Positions 1 to 11,296 of a stretch of 29,688 nucleotides of DNA are shown here, in pieces. Both the position numbers and the translations under genes were made by a program. The stretch spans positions 1 through 29,688 of the forward strand of contig NAVB01000594.1 in NCBI GenBank assembly GCA_002179805.1, written 5' to 3'. Every line of letters starts with the position of its first letter. Position 1 is the first letter of the stretch. Source of the stretch: Acanthamoeba lenticulata. Taxonomy: Eukaryota > Discosea > Longamoebia > Acanthamoebidae. A model generated the notes under the pieces. It was not told the origin of the DNA. It saw nothing but the letters and a program-made list of their open reading frames with translations, and searched no databases.

Positions 1-1635
1 TCAAAAAAAAACAGAAGAAAATAAATTGAATTGAATTGAAAATGGCACCTTGCGTCTCGTAACAGTGGACGTTGAGGTTGATCTGGCCGCGGAGGAGCGC
101 CACCAGGGGCTCAAGGTCAAGATCGAACGGGCGAGACGTGCTCTCGCGCTGGGCCGCCGACAGGCAATCCCACTGGTCCTGGGCCTGCTTGACTTGCTGC
201 TCGGCATTCGAAGAATGTGAGGAATGCGCGAGTCGCTCGTTGCGGAGAAGGCGCCTGAGAGACGTACAGCGGCCTGGATGAACTTCTGGCGGAGGACGAG
301 ACCGATGCCCATGCGGCTCGCGGGCATGCGGCCCTGATCGCCGTACACGCGCTTGGGGTTTTCGCCGCAGGCCATCTTCAGCGCACGCGGGGCGCCCCGG
401 ATCAGCATGTCTGCCGTTGCGCATCGTTAGCATTCCTTTGAAAAGAACGACGCAAGGCGTGGCGTGGCGTGCCATGCACGTTCTTGGTGGCCTTGAGCTT
501 GACGTAGGCCGCCTCGCCGCCCATCACGTTGCCGCTGCCTGTTTCCGAAATTCGTAAGAATAAAACTGATGAGAATTCTTTTAATTTGTTTTCTTTTTCA
601 AGTCAGCCGTACCGGGGAGGACGAGGGAGGTGGTGACGCCTCCCCCGAGAATGAGCGCGATGGCCGGGTCCTCCGGGTCTGCTACCCACAAGAAAATTAA
701 ATTTTAATTAATACAGTTTTATTACAAAAAAATGAATAAAATGGAAAAGACGAACCGATAGAGTCGAGGGCGCGCAGTTGTGGGAGAGCCGGGTTGGTCA
801 GTTCATTGCCGTCGACCAACGCGTGCGCATCCTCGGGGAACGCGTACACGCCTGCGAGTCCCCCAATGTCACACACATACACACACTCACACATGAGTGA
901 GCCACGTTGAGCCGTCAACAACGTTGTGAGGCGCGCGCGCACCCAGGTGAGAGTGCATGTCGACGAGACCGGGCGTGACGTGGCGGCCCTGGGCCTCGAT
1001 GACGCGCGTGGCGCCGCGGCGGTCGAGGTTGCGCCCAATGGCGACGATGACGCCTTTGTCGATGATGATGTCGGTCTCAAGGAGCGGGTCTTGGGCAGAC
1101 GTAGACGCCATCGTCCACACCGTCGCGTTGGCGATGAACGTGCGCCCGCTGGGGACCTGCCCGGGCGTGCGCAGGGACTGGGTTGCCGTTATGATGGCGA
1201 TGAACAAGACGATGAGCAACGGTGAAGAGAAAGGCTGGTGAAGAGGGGGAGGAAGAGGTGTGCAGATACGTCGAGGAGGTCAGACTCGCCCGAGCCCGAG
1301 TAGAACGGGTCGTACTGAAGCGAGTTGGGCAGGCAGCCCGTGTAGGGCCGCGACTCGCTGTCGTCATGTCTTCCAGCGCCCACGTAGGACCCGAGGCCCG
1401 CCACACCGGCCACGACCGCCAGCACCGCCACGGCCACGGCGGCTACAGCCCACACCTTCACATATATAGAATAATGCATCATACGGCCATGATGGGTGAG
1501 GTGACGCAAGATTGGATTGAATTAAAGGAAACAAGATTAAAGAGGCAGATGCAGTACTCTGGGGCGCTTCCACCAAGGGATGGTAGCCACTTCGCCGCCG
1601 AGCTCATCGTAAGTCCCCCGTAACCAGCTGCTCAT
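1..1635 (-). CDS. Membrane-anchored amidohydrolase, imidazolonepropionase-like (3' end outside window)
   Basis: Metal-dependent hydrolase of the amidohydrolase superfamily; substrate unknown. Exons as I read them: 1635-1558, 1455-1270, 1177-943, 851-756, 678-613, 538-452, 410-268, 196-49; the frame continues past base 1. The first 26 residues (ending WWKRPR) are followed by a hydrophobic segment at about residues 27-52, which suggests a type II signal anchor with the enzyme outside the cytosol. The start of the amidohydrolase fold is typical (FIANATVWTM, then GLVDMHSHLG with the HxH metal pair near residues 163 and 165). Later come SDGNE-like DGNELTNP, PGSGNVMGGEA, the family block ACGENPKRVYG, and LNVHCYET carrying the next metal-binding His. 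The exon 6 donor near 452 is the least certain boundary. An internal Met at 1482 or 1509 could start a shorter form, but the exon at 1635 joins in phase and supplies a good anchor flank. Confidence 0.85.
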
Positions 1636-1837
1636 CTTGCGAAGGGGACTTCCAGCTTGGGCAAGAGAAGAGGAAGGTCCCGCAACCACTTATTTCCCGT
1701 TGACCCTAAATTTCGGAAATGACCGTTAATTGATGGCGGCGGGTTTCGATCCCCGGCGTCAGCAAATCTGGCGTTTCCTCTTCCTTTTCTTTGCGACTAT
1801 TTTATTTAAAAGGAAGGAAAAGAAAGAAAATATGCTG

Positions 1838-2998
1838 CTACTTGATCAAGCCCCTGTGGGCCTGGCGGGCGCCCTCGGGCTGCTCTTGCTTGGCCTCCTC
1901 TTGTGCTTGAAGCTCCTCGCGTACTTGCTCCACGCGAGCCGATACCATCGCGACGATGGCGGCAACGTCTTCGCCACCAGTGGCTTCCACGTTGATGTGC
2001 CACTGGGCCAGGCGGGCGCGCAGCTCGGGCGCGGAGAGAGGCAGCAGGTCGTCGAGCTCCTGCTTGGTGAGCCGCGCCAGTCGCAACTTGGCGCGCTCTT
2101 CTCGTTTCTTGCGCTTGGCCGCCAGCACCAGATCCTCAGACTCGAATACGACAAAGTCGTTTTCTGTGTAGCGTCAGTCAGCCACGTCCATCACCAGGAA
2201 GGAGGACGAAGGAGGAGGAGGACTATACCGAGGACCCAGCCCCAGTCGGCTGTGCGCCGCACGCGAAGGGCAGGAAACCGGCTGACCTGCACCAGCCTCC
2301 GTCCTTGCGCGCCGTCTGGAGGCGTCGTCTCTGGTGAGCCACGCGCGTAGTGGTGGAAAGAGTGTAGAAGACGCACCGTAGTCGGGGAGGTCGATGAATC
2401 GCCAGACGAGGGAAGCGGAGAAGAGGCCGTCGTGCTCGTAGTGGCCATCGTCGTGGAAGCGCGGGTGAAAGTCGCGCGATGGGAAGCCCTGGGATGGGAG
2501 GGTATCGACTCGGAAGACGAACCGCCAGCTCTGGGCTGCCAACTCGCGCCCGTCTCGTAAACGGGAGCGATAGCCCTCGTGCTCAGCCATGAAGTAGGCA
2601 CGAGCCCACTCGCGCCACGTCCAGGCGTCGCAGTCAACGTCGACATCAGCTCCCTCCTCCTGGCTGTTGTTGCTGTTCTCCATCTTTTCTACATAGTTGA
2701 AGAAGACGGAGCGGAGGAAGCTACGCACGGCGGGTCGTTGCTTGTCGCGCATGCGCTCGAGGGTCAAGTGCTTCCAGGGCAGCCGGTGGCGCGCGAGAGC
2801 GTTCCAGGCCCAGTTCCCGACATGAGCGCACGCCAGCAAGTCCCGCCCGTCTAGCCAGCCCACCACCAGGCTGCCCAGCTCTCCCGGTAGGGCGCTAACC
2901 AGGTCCATCCTCGCGCTTTGCTGTTCCTCCTTTTCTTCTTCTTCCTCCTCCTTCTGCTCTCGCCGGCTCCAGCCGCACACTTCCTCGAGGCCTTCCAT
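1838..2998 (-). CDS. F-box-like protein with charged C-terminal helix
   Basis: Two exons, 2998-2377 and 2163-1838, give 315 residues. After an acidic lysine/glutamate run comes an F-box-like segment, LVSALPGELGSLVVGWLDGR, followed by a typical LLACAHVGNWAWNALA stretch; such segments bind Skp1 in SCF ubiquitin ligases. A second Met (base 2908) sits just before this segment and may be the true start. The middle (residues about 80-210) is rich in Trp, Phe and Arg and matches no domain I can name. The second exon begins ENDFVVFESEDLVLAAKRKK and is a long charged helix, probably coiled coil. The 213-base intron uses donor GTGCGT and acceptor CACAG, with phase 1 closing correctly. The substrate is unknown. 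The F-box call rests on motif resemblance only. Confidence 0.7.
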
Positions 2999-3470
2999 GG
3001 GTTTTTGTTGTGGGCCGGGCGAGAGCTGGAGTAGTGACCGGAAGACCGTGTGCGGCGTGGTTTAATGGGTTCAATGGGTGGGCGTGAGTCGAGCCACTTC
3101 AGCAGCTGGTCAAAGTGGCGGCGCCTTAGTGGGAAGTGCGTGTTGCTTGCTGCGGCGGTTGATAACAACACACCCTTATTTTCACAACCCCAGAGAACAT
3201 GCGACTTCTCTGTCGACAGAAAACTACAGAACAGGTGCTTTGTACATAAGCAGGCACGCGTGGGTCGAGGCCGTGTGGTCTCTGGTAGAGGTTCGTAGAT
3301 AAAAATAAATAAATAAATAAATAAAATAAACAAAAACAACAACAACTAACAAGGATATCATTTACTACATGAAAGATAACAATGATGATGGTGGGTTCAC
3401 TATCACCGTGCTCGGTGGTGGAGCTTGGTGGTGTTCCTGGGCCCGACGGGCCACCTGACATCAGGTGGGT
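2999..3470. other. Intergenic region, 472 bases
   Basis: Lies between the RBR ligase stop (3471) and the F-box protein start (2998). It should hold the 3' UTR of the former and the promoter and 5' UTR of the latter. It has an AAAT-type tetranucleotide run at 3301-3332. Open frames here are short, lack domain signatures and do not continue into neighbouring exons. I see no further gene. Confidence 0.6.
3301..3332. repeat. AAAT tetranucleotide run
   Basis: About six tandem copies of AAAT (plus strand) in the intergenic region downstream of the RBR gene. Similar AAAT/ATTT runs occur at 3713-3733, 7139-7159 and 16656-16671, in introns or gaps, never in coding exons. Confidence 0.8.
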
Positions 3471-6400
3471 TCACCCGTCGCGCTCCTCGATGGACGTGAG
3501 GACGTAGATGACGGACCGTTCGGCCAAGAGAGGCAAAGGCCCCGGGGCGAGTTGGCGGTTGTCCTCGGTCCGTGCGGCCGTGGCGGTGATGCCCAGCACG
3601 CGGTGGCCCTCGGCCAGAAGCATCTCCAGAGTGGCCGGACACTCGATCCGCTTGCCTCCCTTCTGCTGGCACATCCGGCGCAGCACCAGCTCCTGCATCA
3701 AAACAATGATGGATTATTTATTTATTTATTTAATTGTAAAACTACTACGAATAAAATGAAAAGAATAAATCAGAAAGAAATCTACGAATAAACAATGAAA
3801 TACCTTGGCTTGGGGCTGGATCCGGGGCTGGGCGTCGACGACGATCATCTTGTTGACGACCGCGACCAGCTCGTTGACCTTCTCGCGCAACATGCTGCAA
3901 ACATTTTGGAGCATTTCTGCGCGAGAGGAGGAAGAAGAGGAGTGCTTGAGTCAACGTTGTGGAGGACGAGGAAGAAGAGAAGAGAAGAGGGAAGGGCGCC
4001 GCACCGATGGAGAGCTGTCTGGCGGGCATGTCCAGGAAGTCGTTGGTCAGCTCGATGACGTTCTTGACTTGGAGCATAGCGGTCACCATGGCCCGAGGAG
4101 GTGCGCCGCGCGCCACGCCCATCTTGGCCACCTGCAGCAGCAGATATCGCCCCTGTGCAGACGCAATAAAAGTAAATTTGTTGATTAAAAATTTAATTTT
4201 AGAAGAATTTCCAAATTTTTATGAGATTATTGAATAAAGTGGGAAAAAAACGAACCATGTAGATGTGGTGAAGGGCGTTTTTGATGGCGCGAACGCCCTT
4301 GGCCGAGGCGTCGGGGCGCTTCTCCAGGTAGCGCTGGGCTTTGATGCTTGTGGCCGCTGCCATGTTGCCGGTTTTTTGTCAGCCAAGATTTCCATCAAAA
4401 ACATCAAGATCATCCAACCTCTACAACGCACCAGCGAGCTTGGAAAAGCTGCCCAGTTCGCGAGCCTGAACGCGATACCACCCGAGGCAGCTATCGTCGT
4501 TGGCGAGCATGTTCTCCCTCAGCACCTCCTCACGCGTCGCCCTGATCAACTCGGTGTCCCTGCAGACATGATTTCTCCAATCGCCTCCACACAGCCAACT
4601 GCACACAGAAACCCAGTCAGAGCATGAATCGTATGAAATGGTTTGGAGATTTGTAATAGAATAGACCAGAATTCGTAGCCACAGGCGACCGCGCGGCACG
4701 TCATGTGGTTGCAACCACCTGGCCACAAACCAACCCCAGCATGTTGATGAGCTGACATCATTCTTCTAAAATAAATATAAAATAAAATAAATTATAAATA
4801 AATTATAAAAGATAAAAGATAAAAGAAAATGTACCGTTCTTTTCGATCGGGTTTTTGCACTTGGGGCAATCCTTCGTGTTGTTCTGTCGTCATGCATGAC
4901 TTTTAGACATGGTGACGGAGGTCTAGAGATCTAAGAAGAATGGTAGTACCAGGAGCCACTTGAGGGTGGCCTCCTCCTGCTTGCTGGCAACGTCGCCATG
5001 ACCCTCGCGGAACCACTTGGCCACGTCGCACGGGATTGGGAAATGGCCGTCCTCCCTGTCCGATGCGAGCTTCTCCTCAGCGCGTGTGTGTGGCACGCAC
5101 ACGCACGCACGCACCACAGACACGCACACACGCACACGCACGCACCCGCACTGGGAACACGAGATGTGGCCGCACGGGCAGGCGACGTCCTTGGTGTGGT
5201 GCTTGCCCAAATGGATCACGTTGGCGCAGCGCGTGCCGCGGCACCGGAACAGGGTCGAGTCGGTCTCGATGTAGCGCTCGGCGGCAAAGGTGACGAACTT
5301 GCGGTAGACCTCGCGCGACACCAGCGAGCCCACGGTGACCGGGTCCATGATGTAGGGGCACTTGAACGACGCGCACCGGATGGCGTCCGACGCGCCGTCG
5401 GTGATCTGCACCACCAGGTACGTCCCGTAGCAGTCATTGCAGAACCAGTGCCCTGCGCGCGCGTTCGTGCGACGACGTCCCTTAGCTTTCATCGCACGCG
5501 CGTGTGCGTGTGCGGCGTACCGCACGCGAGGGCGGTCATTTCTCGGATGGTGAAGTCGTCCATGCAGATCCCGCACGAGGCCATCGACGGCAGCCCAGCC
5601 ATCAGGCGCACATGGGCGGCCTCTTCGTCGTCTTCGACATCATGGGCTGCGCCGGCGGCCTGCTCGTCGTAGGGCAGGCCCACCTCGGCGTAGAGCAGCC
5701 CGAGGCCCTTCCCGCGGTCGGCGGCGGCGTCGGCCTCTGCCGCGGCCGTTGCGGCAAACGCCGCCGACGGGTGGCGGGCGGGCGACGTCGTCGTCGTCGT
5801 AGGCGACGCGCCAGAAGTCGACGGCCGACGGACCGGCGAGCCGGCGGGAGCGGTTGTGTCGGTGAGCAGTTTGAAGCGGCGGATGAGGGCCTGCGGGTCC
5901 CAGCGGTAGTGATGGAGGAAGACGCGCACGACCGAAGGCGGCACGCGCGGGCCGATGGCCTCGCGGACCTGGGCCTCCTTGGCGCGCTGAAGCGCGAGGA
6001 CCTGCTCGCGGGTGAAGATCTCATAGTCCCAGCGGTAGGTCTCGCGCATGGCTTGGCCGTAGAAGACGTCGCGCTCGATGAGGTCCCGCACGCGACGCGG
6101 CTGCATGCTGCGGTTGAGCTCGTCCTCCTTGGACTTGAGCAGCGCCTCGCGCGAGCTGTGGCCCAGCTGTCGCCGCACGGCCTTGCGCCGCTCGCGCTCG
6201 CGCTCGGCCTTGGCCCGGAGCTGCGCGATCTTGTCTCTCGCCCGTCCTGCACGAGCGCGCGCGCGTGTGTGTCATTCGGAGCCGCACACACACACACACA
6301 CGAGGCGCACACGCGCGCACCAACGAGCCAAGCGCGAGCGGTTTCGACGATCTCGGAGATGATGAAGGAGCCCAGGTGCTCGCGGGCCTGGGCCTGGAGT

Positions 6401-6967
6401 ACGCCGTAGAGCTCCGGGTAGCGCGACTCGGAGAGGCCCTCGTGGAGGCCGTCCCACCGCACCTCGATGCCCGGCGGCTCCTCGGGGTACGCCCGCGTGA
6501 GCGTCACCACAAGCGAGAGCGACACTGTTGGTTGGTTTTTTATTGGTGTGAAGCCGCGGGGGCAAGAGACGACAGAGGCAACGGACCTTGGAAGCCGTGG
6601 GTAGAGAGGAAGCACTCTTCCTCCTCGGTGAGGTCGCTGCTATGGATCCGGATCTGGAAGCGCGGCGGCAGTGAACTGCTCTCTACACAGCGATGATGCA
6701 AAAATAGTGAATAATAATAATAATATAAAACAAAACATGCTTGTTGGCGAAGAGGCACACACACCTTTCAGCTCGTCCATAAAGAGGGCACGAAGAGCCA
6801 AGAGCTCGGCCGCTTGCAGGTGCCATGCAGCCTCTGTTTCATCGCATAGGCGTTGAGAGTTTCGCCGATCCTGCGAGTGGGGGGGGCTTCAGCGTACGAC
6901 AAACTTCCAAGGGCCACTCACGAGGTCCTCCTAATTTTGCTTCTTCATCGTTTTCGGCGCCCCACAT
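3471..6967 (-). CDS. RWD plus Ariadne-type RBR E3 ubiquitin ligase
   Basis: Fourteen exons give 801 residues: 6967-6922, 6833-6765, 6682-6587, 6524-6321, 6246-5521, 5452-5146, 5055-4950, 4883-4835, 4718-4667, 4598-4432, 4356-4256, 4152-4005, 3916-3804, 3692-3471. Domains in order: RWD (about 16-137, with QAAELLALRALF and AYPEEPP); charged helix (146-190); Ariadne-like UBA-like region (213-263, YEIFTREQV to HHYRWDPQALIRRF); low-complexity linker; RING1 (from about 361, SCGICMDDF, CGHWFCNDCY); IBR (about 430-490, CPYIMDP to CPCGHISCSQCG); RING2 (CPKCKNPIEKNGGCNHMTC to FCWLCGGDW). The predicted catalytic RING2 Cys is residue 537 in GGCNHM. RBR enzymes take ubiquitin from E2 onto this Cys, then onto substrate. 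The last 240 residues are helical but are not a clear Ariadne autoinhibitory domain. The first intron has a weak acceptor, so the start is the least certain part. Confidence 0.88.
5091..5145. repeat. CA/CG-rich simple repeat inside an RBR intron
   Basis: Almost the whole intron between the exons ending at 5146 and starting at 5055 is alternating purine-pyrimidine (CACG and CGCA units). The flanking exons encode the IBR-to-RING2 linker. Alternating tracts of this kind can adopt Z-DNA; that is inference. Confidence 0.75.
6284..6301. repeat. CA dinucleotide run in an RBR intron
   Basis: About nine CA units in the intron between the RWD exon (ends 6321) and the next exon (starts 6246), flanked on both sides by GCGCGC tracts. 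It may be polymorphic in length. Confidence 0.85.
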
Positions 6968-7226
6968 CTTACGCAAGAGGCTCTGGCCTGACACGAGAGT
7001 CCAGGGTACCAACTAACTTTTAAAATTAACGAGGATAACATTTTCTTATCCTTTTTCACGGCCACCAACGTTTTGCCTTTCTGGATGCAAAGAGCTCATT
7101 CCCAACACATGACGGCGAAGGAAGGGCGACCGGTCAACAATAAATAAATAAATAAATAGAATTCCACGACTCATGTATCATCGAGCAATGGGGAATATAG
7201 AATTCTTAAATATTAATGGAATTCAT

Positions 7227-7240
7227 TTTATTTATTTATT
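7227..7240 (-). terminator. Candidate polyadenylation signals of INTS14
   Basis: On the minus strand this run reads as overlapping AATAAA hexamers, 15-28 bases after the INTS14 stop codon (7255-7257). Position and sequence fit a eukaryotic poly(A) signal. Use in this organism is inferred, and most other genes in the window lack such a clear hexamer. Confidence 0.45.
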
Positions 7241-7254
7241 GTTGGATCTTGGTG

Positions 7255-10030
7255 CTAGTTGAGGAGGTTGGCGATGTTCATGGTCTTTTTGGCCGCGCCC
7301 GAAGAAGACGAAGGCGAAGCGGCCCGCTGCTGCTGCTGGGCAGCCTGTTTGGCGCTGTAGCTCTCGCGCGGAACGAGCGGCTCGTCCGGCCCATTGTTGC
7401 GCAGTTGGTGCACGACGTCGCGCACCATGAGCACGCCCTCGCTCTTTTCCTTCTGGCCCCTGTTGTTTGCACCATCATCATCATGATGCCGATGAGAGCG
7501 CGGCCAACAACAACAAATACAACAACAACAACGGACCCGATCTCCTCCTCGAGCAGCGCGATGAGTCGGTCCACGAGGTCCGGGAAGTGATACGTGTAGG
7601 CCGTGTGTCGCATCTTCTGGCACCTGTGCCGAGAGATTTTTTTTATTGTATTTAAAAATCCTTCATTAAAATCTTTAAGAAATAAAAAAGAAAAAGAGAT
7701 ATAGAAAAAAAGAACGAAACGAGGTCGTGGTGGTCGGTCGTCACGTACTCAGAGTAGAGGAGGTCCTTCTTCTGGGGGAGGCCGCCCACGCAGCGGAGGA
7801 TCTTCTGGCAGTCGCTCTGGAGCACGTCCGGCGAGATGGACGGGATCGAGTACACGCCCTTCCCGATCGCGTAGCTCTTCGGGTGCGTCGTTTGCTGCAA
7901 TGCAACGTATGGTGTCCCCCCCCCGACCACACGCTTAAGTTGAAGTGGTTCCATTGCGACGTAACAAAGGGAAGGAGGAGCGGGAGGAGACCTTCTTGAT
8001 GGGGAAGGACGAGGCAAAGGGCGAGAAGGGCGGCGGCGTGGTGGAGATCAGCGCCGGCGGCGTTGCGGTGTCGGTCCACGCGATAAAGTCGTACAGCGGC
8101 AGCTTGGGCGACAGCACGCTCAGCACCAGGCCTGTCGACGTCGGCAACAATTTGAAAAATGAGTTAAAATAAAAAATCATTTCCTTTCATTGGAAGAGAG
8201 GCAAACACGCACAGTCGCCGGAGCCCTCGGGGACGGAGCTGATGAGGCCGAACCAGTGCGGGCCGAGCTGCAGCACGCCCAGCTTCTTCTCGTTCTTGAG
8301 GCACGCGTTGAGCATGAGGCACAGCGCCAGGTCGTCCTCCCTCGGGTCCACTGGACGAACACATTCCACACACATTCCACACATTCCAAATACACACACA
8401 CGCGTGGGCGTGAGCAGCTGCGGGACGAAGACGACGATGATGATGATGGTGATGATGAAGAAGAGGAGGAAGACAAAGACGAATGTCCCAGGCAAGAGGC
8501 AGCGGCGGACCTTGGCCGATGTCGACGGCGGCCTGGGAAGGAAGCGGGATGATGGCGTGGGTGGAGAGCGACGGCGGGCTGGGCATCTTGGCCGCCGAGA
8601 TGAACCCGATCAGCGGCAGCACGCTCGGGAATGTTCGCGGCAGCTCTGCATTTGTTGTTTTTATCGTGTTTGTGATTTTTTGTTGATGAAGACGATGGAC
8701 ATGAGACATGCCAAGGACCTGCAGACAGAGAGAACGAGGGAGAGAGCACCAGTGTGGACGAGGTTGTGTTGGAAGAAGAAGAGGTTCGGATTGGGGTAGA
8801 GCATGATCCTGCGCGCGATGTGGCCCATCGTCAACTGCCCGTCGTACGGCGCATCTTCAGGGGGCAACACAGGCGCATTGTTAGCATTCTTGTCCCTTTC
8901 TTTTATTATTATTATCGGGAGAATTGAATATTATATTGAATAATAATATTAAAGTATTCAATACTATTTGCGGTTTGAGATGGAGGGAGCGGGCGTACAG
9001 TGGGCACGCGCGATGCTGTCAAAGGCCTGCTTGAGGCGCGGCGCCGAGTGGGGCGCCTCGACCAGGTGGAAGTCGCCGCCCTGCAGGCCCGCCAGCTTCT
9101 CGTACTTCTTGAGCAGCCGCCCGGGACTGCTGCCGCTGCCGCTGCTGCTGCTGCCATCTTCGACCTCCGCCAGCCGCGGCTTCTTGTTGCGCCCTCCGCC
9201 GCCGCCGCCGCGGCCAGACGAGAAGTGAGGCCGGCCCGGGTAGTCCCCGACGACGTCGTCGGTCTCGGCTTCGTCATGTGACTCGGCCCCGGCGCCCAGC
9301 GCCACGACGTGCAGCTTCACCGAGCTGGGCAGCTCCATGTCCACCTCCTGCCCATCGGCTGCACGCATGATGATGGCGATGATGATGACCATGAGAAAGA
9401 TGATGATGATGATGATGAGGGGCAAGAAGAGGGCGCGCACTGGAGCTGGCCGAGTGGTGAAGCGCGTCGGTGATGAAGATGACCTGGGTGGGGGCCATCT
9501 CCACGCCGTACCGCATGTAGATCTGCCGCAGGGCCTCGGTCAGGCCGGCCTCGGCGTCCGTCGCGTCGCTCGCGCACAGCTCGATCGAGTACCTGCAGAG
9601 AGAGACGCCAAACAACAAGATGGCCATGCGTGGTGTTGGTGTTGATGTTGCATCCAGGTGATGATGATGATGTTCGAGGAAGAGAGGGAAGTACAAGGCT
9701 TTGCGGATGGCGCCGTGGTCACGAGTCAGCGGCACGGCCGCGGGCTGGCCGTCGGCAGAGGCCAGCGCCACAAGGCCCACCACCTCCATCGGGTGGTGGT
9801 CCTCCAGAAACTTGAGGAAGTGCAGCACCGCTGCCAACAACAAAACAACACAAAACAAAAAAAAAAGGGGGACGTTGTTTGTCGATGGATTGGGCACGGG
9901 ATGTGGGCGGTGTGCAAGATGGAGAAGAAGAAGAAATCGTACCCAGCTGCACGAGCTCCTTGCGCGTCTGGTTGCGTGCCACGACCTGCCCCAGCGAGGC
10001 TGATGTGTCGAGCAAGAAGATTGTTGGCAT
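7255..10030 (-). CDS. INTS14: Integrator complex subunit 14 homolog (VWA domain)
   Basis: Eleven exons give 563 residues: 10030-9943, 9830-9695, 9592-9441, 9358-8999, 8854-8750, 8645-8511, 8350-8213, 8131-7992, 7894-7749, 7623-7537, 7459-7255. The protein starts MPTIFLLDTSASLG, a von Willebrand A fold with an intact DxSxS MIDAS motif (D8, S10, S12). Family-specific blocks follow in the right order: APYDGQLTMGHI, LPLIGFISAAKMPSPPSLS, GVLQLGPHWFGLISS, and LQSDCQKILRCVGGLPQKKD. Human INTS14 is about 518 residues, so length agrees. In animals INTS14 pairs with INTS10 and INTS13 in the module of Integrator that recruits the cleavage complex to RNA polymerase II transcripts. A Gly/Ser-rich insertion (around residues 160-185) interrupts the VWA domain. 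MED19 lies upstream on the same strand, with a 317-base gap. Confidence 0.88.
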
Positions 10031-10347
10031 CTTCGCCCTCTTGATCCGCGATTTGCGCGTTCTCTTTTTTGAACTCTGATCTTTTTTTACTTTTGTTCTT
10101 TTTTTCTTTTTTTTTGTGGGTCATGATATTTTTTTATTTTATTTTTTTGTGTACAACTGGTTGGGGAAGAGTCGAGGATGAGGCCGCAACAAGCTCCCGG
10201 AACAACGTGGGCTCGTGCCGCGCTCCAGGCGCGCTCCCACGCAAGGGGGCCGGTGCCGATCATGATGATAGAGCGAGAGAGAAAGAGAAGGTGGAGGTGG
10301 AGGAGTCACATAAGACAAAAAAAGGGGAACCCAGCTCTGGGAGACGC
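10031..10347. other. Intergenic region between MED19 and INTS14, 317 bases
   Basis: Contains long T-rich runs around 10080-10150 on the plus strand (A-rich on the transcribed sense), then GC-richer sequence next to the MED19 stop. It must hold the MED19 3' UTR and the INTS14 promoter. No coding signature seen. Confidence 0.6.
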
Positions 10348-11296
10348 TCAAGAACCCGGCACGGGCGCCGCCAACACAGCGGCGGGCTCGGTGGGCTTGG
10401 TGGGCGATGGCTGGCTCTCCGACCCGGCCTGCGTGATGGCATGATGTTGTTATTGTTGGTGTTGCAGAGCGCGTCAGCATAAAACGGCACACACGTGACA
10501 AGCAAAGGACGGCAAGGTGTCCTCACCTGCTCGCGCCGTCGTCGCTTCTTGCGTCGCTCCTCGCGAGCCTCCTTAGACTCGCCCTCGGCGCCCTCCTCTC
10601 TGCTTTTTCGCTGGTCGAGTTGAAGAAAGAGGAAAAGGAGGAGTGAACATGATGGGTGTGAGCACAACAGGAGGGACAAGTCAAAGCGAGGCGAGGCGGG
10701 GCGCACCTTGTGCTTGTGGCGGTGCTTGCGTCGCTCGCCCTCGGCGCCCTCCGTGCCCGGTGCGACGGGAGTACCATCGGCAGAGACGGCGGAAGGAATG
10801 ATGCTGCCATCGGCGGCGACCTGGTCGCGATGCTTCTTGCGGTGCTTCCTGTGTTTGCGCTCGCTTCGCCCCTCCCTGTCCTTGTCCCGATGCTTTTTTC
10901 GCCGTTTTCGCTCCTGAAGTAGAAGCAAATGGTCGGATTGAATCCAATGCCCCGAGCAGCACGAGTGGCGTGAAGCAAGGAGAAGGATGGGCGTACCTCC
11001 AACTTGCCTGGTTCGAGGGTGAAACCCTTGACAAGCTCCTGACCCAGCGGGGCGAGGGTGAGGTCGTCGTCATCCTCGACGATGGGCCACTCCTCGAGCG
11101 GGAACAGAGCGCGCAGGCCGAGTGCCGGATTCTTGTCCGTCTCGTTGCCCATTACGGGCAAGTGCCGAATGTAGGGCTCAAATGTAGGCGGGATTTTGTC
11201 CCTGTCCTTGAGCAGCCCGCTCAGCTTATAGTGCTCAATGAGATTGATCGCCCCGGTCAACTGCGGTTGCACTACAGCCATCGTTCCCGAATCCAT
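10348..11296 (-). CDS. MED19: Mediator subunit 19 homolog
   Basis: Four exons (11296-10997, 10913-10707, 10610-10527, 10428-10348) give 223 residues. The N-terminal half has the MED19 core: QLTGAINLIEHYKL, then DKIPPTFEPYIRHLPVM, GLRALFPLEEWP and LAPLGQELVKGFTLEPGKL. The second half is a Lys/Arg/His-rich tail (ERKRRKKHRDKDREGR, RRKHRHKHK, EERRKKRRRREQ), as in plant and animal MED19. MED19 helps join the Mediator head and middle to the kinase module and relays activators to RNA polymerase II. An alternative start exists: Met near 11493 (MTAPPQTANGE) could splice into VQPQLTG in the same phase, replacing the first seven or so residues. I kept the simple start at 11296; Met at 11281 is also possible. 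Confidence 0.85.

Noticed and set aside
5091..6301. CRISPR-like or satellite arrays in CA/CG tracts
   Set aside because: These are simple repeats inside introns, with no spacers, no unit longer than a few bases and a eukaryotic context.
5504..6409. 301-codon plus-strand open frame
   Set aside because: Antisense to RBR exons and crossing a CA-repeat intron; low-complexity Arg/Gly translation, no recognisable domain.
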